From Chinchilla lanigera (Eukaryota; Chordata; Mammalia; Rodentia; Chinchillidae): a stretch of 64,000 nucleotides of DNA. How positions within the stretch are numbered: the stretch's first letter is position 1; each line of letters begins with the position of its first letter. The stretch spans positions 5,106,893 to 5,170,892 of the forward strand of contig NW_004955465.1 of assembly GCF_000276665.1 (NCBI RefSeq), given 5' to 3'. The notes beneath the pieces were generated by a model. That model was not told the origin of the DNA, made no database searches, and saw only the letters and a program-made list of their open reading frames with translations. Positions 22,669-33,189 of the stretch are shown here, piece by piece. The translations under genes were made by a program, and so were the position numbers.

Positions 22669-23026
22669 ATAGCTAAATCTTGGAAACAACCCAAATGTCC
22701 ATCACCTGAAAAATGGATTAAAAAAAGATGTGCTATTTTCATACAGTGGAGTATTACTCAGGTATAAAGAAACATAAACTAGAGGCTTTTGTGGGTACAT
22801 GGATGCAACTAGAGACAATACTCATAAGTGAAATAAATCAGACCCACATGTGTTAACTTTGTATTGCCACCCTAGTATAAGAACTTGAAAGAGTAAATAA
22901 AATCTGAAAGGTACAATAGATATTGTGAAAGGGAGAGAAACTGCTCAAATAGGAAGGAACAACTAGGATGAGGGAAAAGAGAAAGAAAAGAAAGAAAAAA
23001 GGGAAAACTATGCATATATATTCAGC
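22669..23026 (+). mobile_element. Inverted 5' segment of the older twin-primed L1
   Basis: Covers the end of L1 ORF2 and the first part of the 3' UTR in plus orientation (gttatagctaaatcttggaaac...; C-terminal frame KLEAFVGTWMQLETILISEI, stop, then the purine-rich tract 22970-23000). It ends abruptly at 'tatatattcagc' and is followed by TACTCTT, the same 7-mer as at 15466-15472. It has no poly(A) of its own, as expected for the inverted part of a twin-primed insertion. Confidence 0.65.
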
Positions 23027-23039
23027 TACTCTTACAGTC

Positions 23040-24400
23040 TCTGTGAAAATTGCAGAAACATTTCCAATATCTTCTTCTAGGTATTCTAGTTTTTCAAACT
23101 TTTCATTTAGTTTTATGGTCTCCCTCAAAAGCATCCATATCATTCTTATTATGGTGTATTGCTCAGGTGGTCTCAGCCAAAATGGATTCATACTTTGTAT
23201 AATACAAAAAAAAAGCAAAATTCATTTTCTTGATAACAAAAAATTTAGGATTCTTAAAATTTATTATTTTAACATTGCCCACAAAACATTTCAAAGGTGT
23301 GAGAGACATTCTTCAAAAAAGGGACCATATGAATGCACTAAAAGTGGATACAAAGTAATAAGAGATGATGTTAATGAAAAATATTTCAACTGGAAAAATA
23401 CATCATTCTTTCTGTAATAATAACCACAGTATACATACCTAAAGGTATTGTCTGTTGCCTACCTTATCAGAGTTAGACTTCTCTGTATTGTTATTGCTAC
23501 TTCAGAGCACAAGTCCATTCATGTTAAGAACATGTGTTGCCCACATAGGTAAAAGAAAAAAAATGTAATCTTCATCTGTTTACCAGTTTTGTTAGAAAAA
23601 GTCACGTTCTAACCCAGCTGACCTTGAAATAGAATCTTCCATGCTTTAAACACATTATAGTCTGTTAATAATATGTATTATTGGACAATTGATTCTGAAT
23701 TCTGTATATGCTAAATAAGGTTAGATCTTTACTGGCTTTTTTCCTCATTCAGAAATGACTGATAAATTTTGTAGAATATTCCAAACATCTCAATTCCTGT
23801 TGACATTTTAAATAATTTTTGACATTTATGAAAATAGGCTTCGTAAGTGGACTACATGACAACTCAGGTTCACTAAGTCAGTATAAAGTAATTTAAGAAG
23901 ATATATAATGAATTATTTCTCTAAATGAAGAGAAACCTTAAATTTGTTAAGTAATTCAGATGTTCACATTGTTTTCAAAGTTTTAAAGAGTGTGTCATAT
24001 TCAATAATTTCCCCTGTGACACTAATTCTTATAACATTTATTTTGGACTTCCAATTTCTTTCAAGCTTATTCACATCAATATTTTGGTTTTGTCTAACTT
24101 GAAAATTTTAAATGAATGTTATCAAAAGTTAACTGTCAGTGAGGCATAGCAATAAAAGGAAAAGGTTACTATTAAAAATGTTAAGTACAACAATGATTTA
24201 CTTCTGTAGTGAATTGTGGTTCAATTATTATCAAGGTAGGTTCCTCAAAATAATCAAAATTAATTATTTCTGCAAGGTAGGATGTCAATCTATTTTAAGA
24301 TTTTCAGAATATGTCATGGATCTCAGTTGAGAATCTGTTTGCATTTTTATGCATTGCATAAGGACTACACAGGAAATACAGCTTTTGCTTAAAAAAATAG
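23040..24400. other. Intergenic, nothing recognised
   Basis: Opposing frames of 121 and 149 codons (22853-23218 minus, 22968-23417 plus) run out of the L1 fragment and have no domain I recognise. Confidence 0.4.
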
Positions 24401-24409
24401 GGAAAATGC

Positions 24410-24530
24410 CCTAATTAGGAGGTATGACAGACATTGTGATACAAAAGGAAACTGCTCAAAAGTAAAGAGCAACTGGGATGAGGGCAAAGAAAAAAGAAAG
24501 AAGTGGAAAATTATGTATGTACAGGATAGC
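24410..24530 (+). mobile_element. L1 3' UTR fragment
   Basis: The 'gaaactgctcaaaagtaaagagcaactgggatgagggcaaagaaaaaagaaag' tract matches the 3' UTR at 22935-23000. It also ends at the same 'ggatagct' position and has no poly(A). Confidence 0.6.
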
Positions 24531-24564
24531 TAACACAATTGTATTACTTTAAACACATCTATCC

Positions 24565-24930
24565 CATCGTTTTGAAACAGTTCTGCAAGTCCCCTTCTGT
24601 GAATGTCTTCCTGGCTGACTGTATCCTGAACAGATTCGAAACATTTCTCTTACACGGTCATCTTTATTTGGGGGTAGAACCAGAAATCATATGGTGGGTG
24701 CCAGATCTGGTGAATAAGATAGATGAGAACAAGCCTGCCTTCCCATTGGATGGCACTAGGTAGAGGCATTAACCCCAGTTTTGATCACATCCCATGAATA
24801 CGCTTATGAAAGAGGACTTCCGGAACTGCTTCAAATAGTGGCCAGAATGATGGGACAAATGTGTTCAGAGTAAGGAGGAACATTTTGAAAGAGGCTATCG
24901 ACAATGTGTCTTTACATTTTTAATAATTTC
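24565..24930 (+). pseudogene. Mariner-like transposon remnant
   Basis: A stretch 'cagttctgcaagtccccttctgtgaatgtcttc' resembles one found at 53990-54030. Near 24815-24900 a frame reads like the C-terminus of mariner transposases (FRNCFK, stop, WPE, stop, WDKCVQSKEEHFE). Many stops; there is no intact catalytic region. Confidence 0.5.
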
Positions 24931-25197
24931 CAGCAGTCACTATACATTTTGATCAGTCCTCATGTGCCAGCTCCAAATGCTCCCTGCCACAGGCATCCTG
25001 AACACTGGGATATTCTTCACACTGAGTGATATCCAAAGAAGTAAGCCACGGATGGGGCATTTGTCCCTTTTCTGAGAGAGCATTTTCCTCTGCTTGTCAT
25101 TGAAGGAATCACCTTTTATCTTTTCTTTTCTGAACTTACCTAAGCAGAGAAGGCAAGGCATTTTCAGTCACAAGAATTCTTGTTTTCTCCCACTCCT

Positions 25198-25568
25198 TGT
25201 CTTGGTTACTTTTCTCTTTGCTGGGACAAAATACTTGACACCCAAAATTGTGGAAGGAAAGTTTTATTTAGCTTACAGTTTGTGGAAGTTTCAGTCTATA
25301 ATCAGCTGGCTCCAAGGCAGAATGGCACATGACAGAGGGCAATAGTTCATGGAGGCGGAAGACAGCAAAAGCAACAAGAGCAAAGGGAGGAGAGGAGGCA
25401 AGCAGCCTCTTTCCCTCCCTTACACTGTATGCAAACTACCCACCCCGGGGCAGGTGTAGCACTCACATCCATAACTCCAACATTGGACCATGAATCAATC
25501 ATGAAGTCTAAGAGTCAGCCTCATGACTGTACGAGGCTTTGGGGGGACACCCAGACACAAACTATAAC
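25198..25568 (-). mobile_element. Near-complete MaLR-type LTR, minus strand
   Basis: Starts 'tgtcttggttacttttctctttgctgggacaaaatacttgac' and ends 'ctttggggggacacccagacacaaactataaca', the reverse complement of a TG...CA LTR. Same subfamily as the copies at 29.1 and 14.0 kb, judged by the shared 'ccaaggcag', 'ggcaggtgtagcactcacatcc' and 'catgactgtacgaggctttgg' blocks. Confidence 0.8.
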
Positions 25569-25574
25569 ACTCCT

Positions 25575-27095
25575 GTATTTAAAAGACAGCAGAACAATGA
25601 CCACACTGTCCTGAATCACTCTACCTGCAAGGTACTTGCTCCTCTATCTTCTACCTCGTTGTAGTCATCACCTGTATTCTGTCACTTTCCTCTGGTCTCC
25701 CTAACATGCCTTTCTGCCTTACATTGTTCCACACTGCTGCACAAGCAAGCTGGTTTGGGTCTGTTTTCTTCAAACTGTATGCCCTAACTCAATAAATAGT
25801 TACTGAGCTCTGTTTTAACAGCCTTTGAAGCCATAAAATGAGTTCTGAAGATGCAGAGGTTACCTAGAAGTGCCCAAGTGTGTAATTCTTCAGGAAGTAT
25901 ACAATTTCTTTGGTTTCAAGTTTTAAAAAAACAGCGATTTGTCATGTTTCATATTTCTAACTCAAGAGACCTGACTCATGTGGTTTATGTCTGAGCTACA
26001 GTCTGAAACGGAAGGAAAATGTCAGATTGTTTATTTCTGCCCAATTTTCTTATCTCAAAATAATTCTGAGCTTGCATAATCAGACCTGTGTTCAATAATA
26101 TCAGTGGAATTCCTTTTCCAGATCACCCATTCTCTTTCCAAAAATGACACGTTCTGGGAAAAGAAGAGTTAAACATTTTGACAATTATGTCAAAACAAAA
26201 TAAATGGCAAAAGTGAACTGGAGCAGCAGCTCTACATGCAGGTGCAATAAAGAACCTATTCTCCTGATCTCATCTCACACGCCACCTACTTTTAAGGGCT
26301 GTTTCATTAGAGATGAAAGGCAAAGATAGGAACTCCACAAAGACACTTAGAAAAATCTCTCCTTCCTGATCATAAGCTTTCCTTTAGTGACAAGAAAAAA
26401 AAACCCCTGTCTACTGATGTTGACAAAGCCCCCTTGCACTCTGCATTCTCTGCTGTGAGACATCTGATCAAAGTCCTTGTTATAAAAGAAAGGAGAAAAG
26501 TCCATCCATCTTGTTCTACTTCATAGCACTTCAGCTTGATTTTACAGTCTATTCTGAATGATTTTTGTAATTAGCTGGCAGACAAAGCAGTGGACATCTC
26601 TGATATATTTTAAGGATCCAAAAGAGACGTACTGTTGGCACTGGAATCTAGAAGCCACCCTTTTTGTGCACGATGGACACAAGCCAGCTCGTGCTTACTC
26701 AGTACCCAAACTGAATTCAGAGTGAAGTTAATTTGGGGAACACTTTCATAAACATATTTATTCCTCACATAAGATATATAAAGTGATGCTTTTGCCTTAA
26801 GACCTCCTGGGTGCAGGTTTATAATATTCACTTTGCAATTAATCATCTACTCTTTTAGGACAGTTTTCCAATTGCTGCCCTGAAATTGTATTTGAATTTT
26901 CTGTTTTTCTCAATTCTTTCTTTGATGCTTCAGGGTTTTGTGACTTGACTCTTGAAATATATTGCAATATGTTTTATGCATGTCTTGTGCATCTTTGCCT
27001 TCAGTGGAATGTAAGCTGTATGCGGGAGGGGTGGTGTCTTGTTCCCTCTATTGGGGTAGGGAGAAGAATGCCTTTCTTGATGGGTAGAGGTATGA
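25575..27095. other. Intergenic, nothing recognised
   Basis: No frame above about 80 codons; no repeat that I can name. Confidence 0.4.
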
Positions 27096-27099
27096 TGCT

Positions 27100-27420
27100 G
27101 TAGTACTGGTCTGGGCTGGCATTCAAAACCTCTTATGTTAAAAGGTTGGTATGCAGCTTGGTACTGCTGAGAAGTGGGGAACATTTTAAGAGTCAAGGCC
27201 TATTGGGCAGTCCCTGGTCACTGGGGGTATGCCCTTGAAGGGGATACTGAGTGCCCGATCTCTTTCCTGCTCTTTTTCAATGCAGCTATGAGTCGAGCGA
27301 TTCCTTCACCTTGCACTCCTTGTGAGGATGGGCTGCATGGCCACAGGCACAAATGCAACTGGCTGGAACCCCTACAGCTGAGCAGAGCGAACATTTTCTA
27401 TTTGGAAGTTGAATATCTCG
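27100..27420 (+). mobile_element. MaLR-type LTR, plus strand, decayed
   Basis: Contains 'tcactgggggtatgcccttgaaggggatactgagtgcccgatctctttcctgctc' and 'ttgcactccttgtgaggatgggctgcatggccacaggca', then 'ctggctggaacccctac', in MaLR order. Confidence 0.55.
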
Positions 27421-27501
27421 AGTATCTCTTAAACTAAGGGAAGACTGACTAACTTACATAACATTTAGCAAGCGTTTTTTTGAGTGGCTTTCAAATTCCA
27501 T

Positions 27502-27593
27502 CACGGTGTCTACATAAAAGCCTAACTCATTCCTAACACGGTGTCTACATAAAAGCCTTGGATATCACCAAGCCTAACTTGGTGATATCCAAG
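27502..27593. repeat. Direct repeat plus perfect 16-bp inverted repeat (template-switch scar)
   Basis: A 22-bp direct repeat occupies 27502-27523 and 27537-27558 (CACGGTGTCTACATAAAAGC + CT). It overlaps a perfect palindrome with arms CTTGGATATCACCAAG (27557-27572) and CTTGGTGATATCCAAG (27578-27593) around a 5-nt loop, CCTAA. The right arm continues into the surrounding sequence. The arrangement fits a single replication template-switch event better than a regulatory site. Confidence 0.85.
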
Positions 27594-27654
27594 TGATCAG
27601 TAAGGCACTGTGGATTCCATGTATTGATCAATTACCAAATGAAGAATTGTACAC

Positions 27655-27850
27655 CATTATTATTTACTGAGCATTAATATGTACAGGCAGGTTCACATTC
27701 AGTCCGATAAGGAAGGTGAAAAATAGTTGATTACTTTGATTTCACAGAGGAGGAAACTGATGTAGAACATAGTGACTAAAATAGTCAAATTAGCAGCAGA
27801 GAGCCTCAATTTAAATGCAAGTCATTCTGCCTCTAGAGCTCAGAATAGCC
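27655..27850 (+). repeat. MIR SINE
   Basis: Clear MIR order: 'tatttactgagcattaatatgtacaggcagg', 'gatttcacagaggaggaaactgatgtagaacatagtgac', 'aaattagcagcagagagcctcaatttaaatgcaagtcattctgcctctagagc'. Confidence 0.7.
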
Positions 27851-27869
27851 TCAGTTTGGAGGTCATAGC

Positions 27870-28460
27870 ACTCAGATTTTAAATAAAGCTACCTCGGTGA
27901 TCCTTCCCAACTCTTTATACAAGTTGTCTTTATTAAAATATCCAGTCCTTGGGTACAGTATTTTGCACTGTAAAATCACTTTAAACTTCTATCAAAACTG
28001 ATTAGGCTTCTACATTATCCTTTAGATGTAAGTATTAGGATTTACATTTGGTGAATATTGAAGATAAAGCAAACCGAGAAAAGAGGAAGTACTTTCCTAA
28101 AAGACAATGGAGCTAAATCATTTTGAATTTTCTGTTTCTTAATTCTGTTCTCACATGGGCGGGACATGTCTTACAGTACAAAGACATTTTTGAAACTCAC
28201 ATTGTCACTAGTTTGTAATAAAGTCTCTGATCCCAGCTGTATTTCAATGAAGTACCAACAATAGCAAAAATAGCTACATCTGCCATGTTCTGTTGCTCCC
28301 AACATGATATATTGCAGTCTACCTTCTTGTGCACATTGCTCATTTAATGATGACCATATATAAGCATTTATGTGGACCACATATAAGATAGTTTTGCCCA
28401 TGTCATAAATGAAGATCTTAAGGATACAAAAGTAGCTTTCGGGAGAAATAGAGTACAAAT
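27870..28460. other. Intergenic, nothing secure
   Basis: A possible second MIR-like core near 28020-28130 is too weak to assert. Confidence 0.4.
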
Positions 28461-28467
28461 TCACTGT

Positions 28468-28830
28468 GTTTAGTCAAAGTTCTCCAGAGAAACAGAATGA
28501 ATACATATGTGTTAGCCCTCATGACTGAGAAAGTGACGTGCCCATATCTGAGGAAACAAGATGTGTGTCCGTTCAAACAGAGACAGCAAGCTCATCCCTG
28601 ACATTTTGTTCTATTTGCATTCTAAATGGAGTGGGTGGTGGCGATCTGCCCATCATGGTGAGAATGACCTTCTTTACTGATTCTACTGATTGAATTGCTA
28701 ATCTTTCCAAGCAAGAGCCCCACTGGCATATCCAGAAATAATATCTCACCAGCTATCTGGGCATCCCTTAGTCCAGTTCAATTCACATATGCAATTAACC
28801 ATAACATCTGCGTTGGACTGAATTTAATAT
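28468..28830 (-). mobile_element. MLT1-like MaLR LTR, minus strand
   Basis: Begins 'gtttagtcaaagttctccagagaaacagaatgaa', the reverse complement of the classic MLT1 3' end. It contains 'ctgattgaattgctaatctttccaagcaagagccc' and ends near 'aattaaccataacatc', the reverse complement of an LTR start. Confidence 0.75.
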
Positions 28831-29067
28831 GGGTCTGGTTAGCTCCCATGCTAGGCCTCCTTCTTGTACATACAAACTTTACAGTACAGATCATAAACCA
28901 CACAGCGACTGTTTCAATGTAGACGGATGCAGGCATGAACCTGCAAGTCGTTATTAATCAAAGTATTAATAGTTAATACATTAATCATAGTATTAATCAT
29001 AGCAGTATGTAGCTTAACTGATTGCATAAAAGAGCCTATCAAAATGACACTAGATGTTAATTTACTG

Positions 29068-29443
29068 TCTTAGTTACTTTTCTGCAATTGCAAAATACCT
29101 GATACTCAAAGTTAAAGAGGGAAAAGATTATTTAGCTCATAAATTTGTAGAGGTTTCAGTCCATAATCAGCTGGATCCAAGGCAGGGTGGCGTGCCAGAG
29201 GGGCAAATGTTCATGGTGCACTGAAGGTATCAAAAGCAGCAACAGCAAAAGGAGGAGGAGCTCTCTTTTCCCACCTGATATTGTCTGCAGGGTACCCGCC
29301 CTAGGGCGGATGTAGCATTCACACCCCAATCCAAGCACTAGACAATGAACCAATCACAAACTCTAGATTCAGCCACCTCCTAAAAGCCTGTCCTCCATGA
29401 CAGCATGAGGCTTTGAGGGGACATCTAGACACAAGTCATAACA
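29068..29443 (-). mobile_element. Near-complete MaLR-type LTR, minus strand
   Basis: From 'tgtcttagttacttttctgcaattgcaaaatacctgatac' to 'gaggctttgaggggacatctagacacaagtcataaca'. Strongly similar, block by block, to the LTR at 25198-25568. Confidence 0.82.
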
Positions 29444-29449
29444 TTTACT

Positions 29450-30690
29450 GATGAATATAAAAATATAAGTAGTACAGTTCAGGCCCTGCACATGAAATGA
29501 TTTCAGGAAAGGGAAGAGCCAAGAAACATCACAGATGAAATGATCTTTGGGTTTACTCAACCTCTGAAGGGCAAAGTTATTGAGTCCCTCCCCTGTTCCT
29601 CCCAGGGTTACAACAGCTAATTAATTGCAGTGGACAGTTACAAGGGGGTGGAATTTGGACACAGGCAGCAGAGATGAAAGAGAGTTCCAAATATGAGATA
29701 AAGGGACAAAAAATCACATTCTGTGGTCTAAGGTAGGAGGAATTGGCCTGACCTACAGGGTTCTTCAGGAAAGTTCAGACCAATCAGATTGCACAACCAA
29801 GGAGTTGTTAGACCACAGCCTTGGAAGTCAAGCAGGGGTTTGATAGAATGAACAACTGATGGCTCTTAAAGCAAGATTTTAGAAGAATTTCCTGGTGATA
29901 TTAAAGCACAGTGATGCCAGGAACAGAACCCCATTAGCTATGAAGTATATCCTAATGTGAGGTAATGATTTGAGGACAGTTAGAAGTGAAAGGAAGAGAT
30001 AGATGCCAGAGATGTAAAATAAGAAAACAATAAGATGTCAAATTATGTTTGCTGCTGAGAAGAAAATCTACCTAGGTACCTGGAATAATAAGCACCTAAT
30101 TTATTCCAGAAATGAGGACAAGATCAGAACTGCTTCCGAGCCAACTGGTGAGCACGTCAGAGAAGAGAGTAACAAGCTCATGTCAGGGACAGACACTGGC
30201 CTTGGGAACAATGGCTGTAACTAACTAAGACACAAGTGCTAGGAATGCAGACCATCAGCGGTGGCGACCCTATTTCCCGAATTCAAAAGGGAACATTGTT
30301 TTCTCCTGATTTTCAATATAATTGCATGAACACTCACACAAAGATGAGAATTAAATCATATTTAGTTAAATGTTTGTTAGCGGTTTGTACTGTCACTACA
30401 TTTTACTAGAATAACTTTATTTGGCCTCTTTGAGAGATTACAAGCTACACTGAAACTGTATCTTTAGAAATCTTACTAGATGTTAGGCAAATATCTTCTT
30501 TCCTCCCCATTTTGTGAAAATACACTAGTCATCAGAAAATATTAGCCCATAACACATATTTATTTGTAATCATATGATTTCCAAGAGATAATTCAAAATG
30601 CTGATGAAAAGAGTTGAGATTCGAGTTCTTAAAAAATTTTTAAAATTTAAGTGAAGAAAGATATAGATAACACAATATATTTAGATTTGT
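29450..30690. other. Intergenic, nothing recognised
   Basis: No supported gene or repeat. Confidence 0.4.
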
Positions 30691-30699
30691 TGCACATAT

Positions 30700-31480
30700 G
30701 AGATTGGTTATAAAATTTAAAACAAAATGACAACTTTAAATAATGCTGCACATGCATAATAACAAAATCAAAATGGATTAAAGACTCAAATGAGAGACCT
30801 GAAATTGTAAAAGTTATAGAAAAAGCCATGAGAGAAACATGGCATGGCCCTGGGGTTGGCAGTGGTTGCTTGTGTATGATACCCAAAACACAGGCAATAG
30901 AATTATAAACAGTCAAGTGAAACTGCATAAAACAGAAGAACTTTTACAGGGGAAACAATCAAGGGAGTGAAAGAACAGCCTAAAATGGGGGAAATATTTG
31001 CAAATCACGTATCTTCAAGATGCTAGTATCCAAAATACATAGGGAATTCCCATAACTTAGTAGCAGAAAAGAAGAAACAAAAAACCAAAGCAAATAACCA
31101 GACTAAGAAATGGGCAAAGAACCTGAATAATTTCTGCAGAATAATTTCTAACAGGTGTATGAATAGACATTCCATTTCAGTGATCATCAGGGAGATACAA
31201 ATGAGAGTGAGATACCGCCTCACAAATGCTGGGATCACTATCATTATAAAAAAAATGTTGATAACGCTATGGAGACTTTTGAAATTTGAGTGCTGTGGTA
31301 GGAAAGAAAGATTGTCCAGCCACTGTGGAAAACAATGTGCAGGTTCCTTAAAGGGTTAAAATAGAAATACTATGTGATTCAGTATTGCACTTCTGGGTAT
31401 TTGTTTTTTAAAAAAAATGAAATCAGAATCTTAAAGAGATATCTGCATCTCATTTCATTGCAGCATTATTTAAAATAGCA
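30700..31480 (+). mobile_element. Old L1 ORF2 3'-portion, plus strand
   Basis: Follows ORF2 DNA order: 'cagtcaagtgaaactgcataaaacagaagaac', 'tgggcaaagaacctgaataatttc', 'tgatcatcagggagatacaaatgagagtgagataccgcctcac', 'cactgtggaaaacaatgtgcaggttcc', 'gtgattcagtattgcacttctgggtatttg', and 'gcagcattatttaaaatagc'. Many stops; 5'-truncated. Confidence 0.8.
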
Positions 31481-31640
31481 AGATTGATGGATGAATGATA
31501 AGGAAATATGATAGTGCTATAGAATTAACTCTATTCATATGAAGTCTCTAATATAGTCAAGGTCCTAAGACTGTAAAGTACAACGATGGTCTACCAGGAC
31601 TTGAGGGAAGAGAGAAATGGGGAGCTGTCACCTAATGGGT

Positions 31641-33085
31641 GTATGGGTTGGCTTTCTGTTACTGAAACACATATTAGCAACTGAATAGAAGTCCTTTGCT
31701 CCAAGGAGTTAGAAATCATGAATTGGCAAGACACAATTTCCTTGGAGTCAACAGCTCTAAGTGTTAGTGACAGTGGCTCCCAGTTATCAGTGTTACAGTT
31801 CTCATCATTGAGAGACAACACCTCCCAGCCTTCAGGGTCACAGGTGTGAGGGTCACCCTCTTCCCTGGGGTGAGCAGTTCCTTAGGTTCTCAGCTGCCCT
31901 GTGTAAGTGCCTCAGCAGCCGGGGCTCTAAGCCCCTGTAGCCCTCTGGAGCTCTTTTCTTGCCCTTTGCGGCTCCTCTGTGCAGCTCTCCCACAGGTCTC
32001 CACAGTCCTTTTGCTCTGCTGCTCTCAGCTCTCACTGAGATGGCATCTCAGCTCTCTGTCACTTCCAGGAGCTCTTCAGCAGCCATCTGCTAAGCACACT
32101 GAGGACCAACACCAGTTAGTGCCACCATCTCCTCTTTTAGTGCAATAAGCTCATCCCACTCTTCTCAAAATACAAACCACATGTAAGCAGTAAGTCCACC
32201 AGTGTTCCAGGTGGTTGTGGGTGATCAGCAGCTGCTATAACTGAAGTGAAGTTTCTAAATGCTTGGTGCAGCTCTGACTGCGTCATAGTCCCCCAAACAA
32301 CTCAGAAGTGTCCAGAACAGCACTGGCTGTCAAGATGACAGTGATAAACAGCTCCTTGATGACAGCTCTCCCTCATTTTCCCAAAGTGGTGAGCAGAAGT
32401 CTCAGCATCCACACTTCCAGTTTCTACAACCAGAGGCAGTGTTCATCATGACCCAAAAGAGTTCAGGGACTCTGGGGGTGAGATTAGCGTCCACTGGTCC
32501 AATCCCAGCTTCTGCCCTGTCAGGCGTAGTTGTCTAGCCACTCTTGAGAAAGGTGGTGGCAGCAGTGACATTGCTGCTGGTGACTGACCCCAGCTCCTGC
32601 CAGGGCTGAAGGAACGAGTAGTGCCCTAGAGCCATTGCCAAGGCAACTACAGAGGTAGCAAGAAGATACTAGAAACAGTCACGCTTGGGTCAGCCTCATG
32701 GCAAGCGGGAGGAACGTGATGGCTGCCGGCCAGCAAAATCACAGCCCTTTAGGCTGTGAAAGTATTTCTCAGGGAGGGTTGGGGCTCACAGTTCTACCTC
32801 AGAAACACCTGAGCTAATCAACGTAGGAAGACTGAAGTTTATTTCAGCATGCTGTTCTGGAGGTTTCAGTCCCTAACTCACTGGCCCACCACGTTAGGGC
32901 CTATGATGAGGCAGCCCATCATGGCGGGTGTGCATGGTGGAGGAAACCCTAAGCTCATGGCCAGAAGCAACACAGAACATGGAAGAGACTGACCAACATC
33001 CACATCCTCAGTGACCTCAAACGTCCCACCAGACCCCACCTCCGAATCCCAGCTCCCATCACTCAGTAGTGTGAGTGTCGGGAAC
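31641..33085 (-). mobile_element. MaLR-type LTR split by a 1.13-kb insertion
   Basis: The left piece 'gtatgggttggctttctgttactgaaacac' (31641-31670) and the right piece starting 'ctgagctaatcaacgtaggaagactgaagtttatttc' (32809 on) join into the standard reverse MaLR 3' end (ctttctattactgtaacaaaatacctgagacaatcaac). The right piece continues with 'ggaggtttcagtccctaac', 'gcccatcatggcgggtgtgcatgg', 'taagctcatggccagaagc' and 'cccacctccgaatcccagctccc'. GAAACAC flanks the insert on both sides (31664-31670; 32802-32808). Confidence 0.65.
31671..32801. mobile_element. Unidentified 1.13-kb insert, LTR-like composition
   Basis: GC-richer than its surroundings, with CAGCTCT/AGCTCC-rich segments and no convincing coding frame (100-codon frame at 31846-32148 is compositional). 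Flanked by GAAACAC and bounded by the two halves of an LTR, so it is a discrete insertion. It lacks a poly(A) tail, which argues for an LTR or DNA element rather than a LINE/SINE. The family is not recognised. Confidence 0.5.
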
Positions 33086-33167
33086 TGAGCCTGCAACACC
33101 TGCAGCTCGGACCCTTCTAGATCTAGAAGTCTCAGTTAAGCAAGAACAAAAGCCTCTGGGAATCTGG

Positions 33168-33186
33168 GGCATATATATATATATAG
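33168..33186. repeat. (AT)n microsatellite
   Basis: About nine AT dinucleotides, directly visible. Confidence 0.9.
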
Positions 33187-33189
33187 TAT

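Noticed and set aside
21781..22742. Cluster of 65-106-codon frames on both strands, as if a GC-rich exon
   Set aside because: The region is the repetitive L1 5' UTR; the frames reflect GC content and repeat period.
22853..23417. Opposing frames of 121 and 149 codons
   Set aside because: They start in L1 3' UTR and continue into unique DNA; no recognised domain and no splice context.
27557..27593. microRNA precursor
   Set aside because: The stem is only 16 bp with a 5-nt loop, too short for a typical Drosha/Dicer substrate, and the linked direct repeat points to a mutational origin.
31846..32148. 100-codon Leu/Ser-rich frame with a signal-peptide-like start
   Set aside because: Lies inside the unidentified insert; low-complexity CAGCTCT-type composition explains it.
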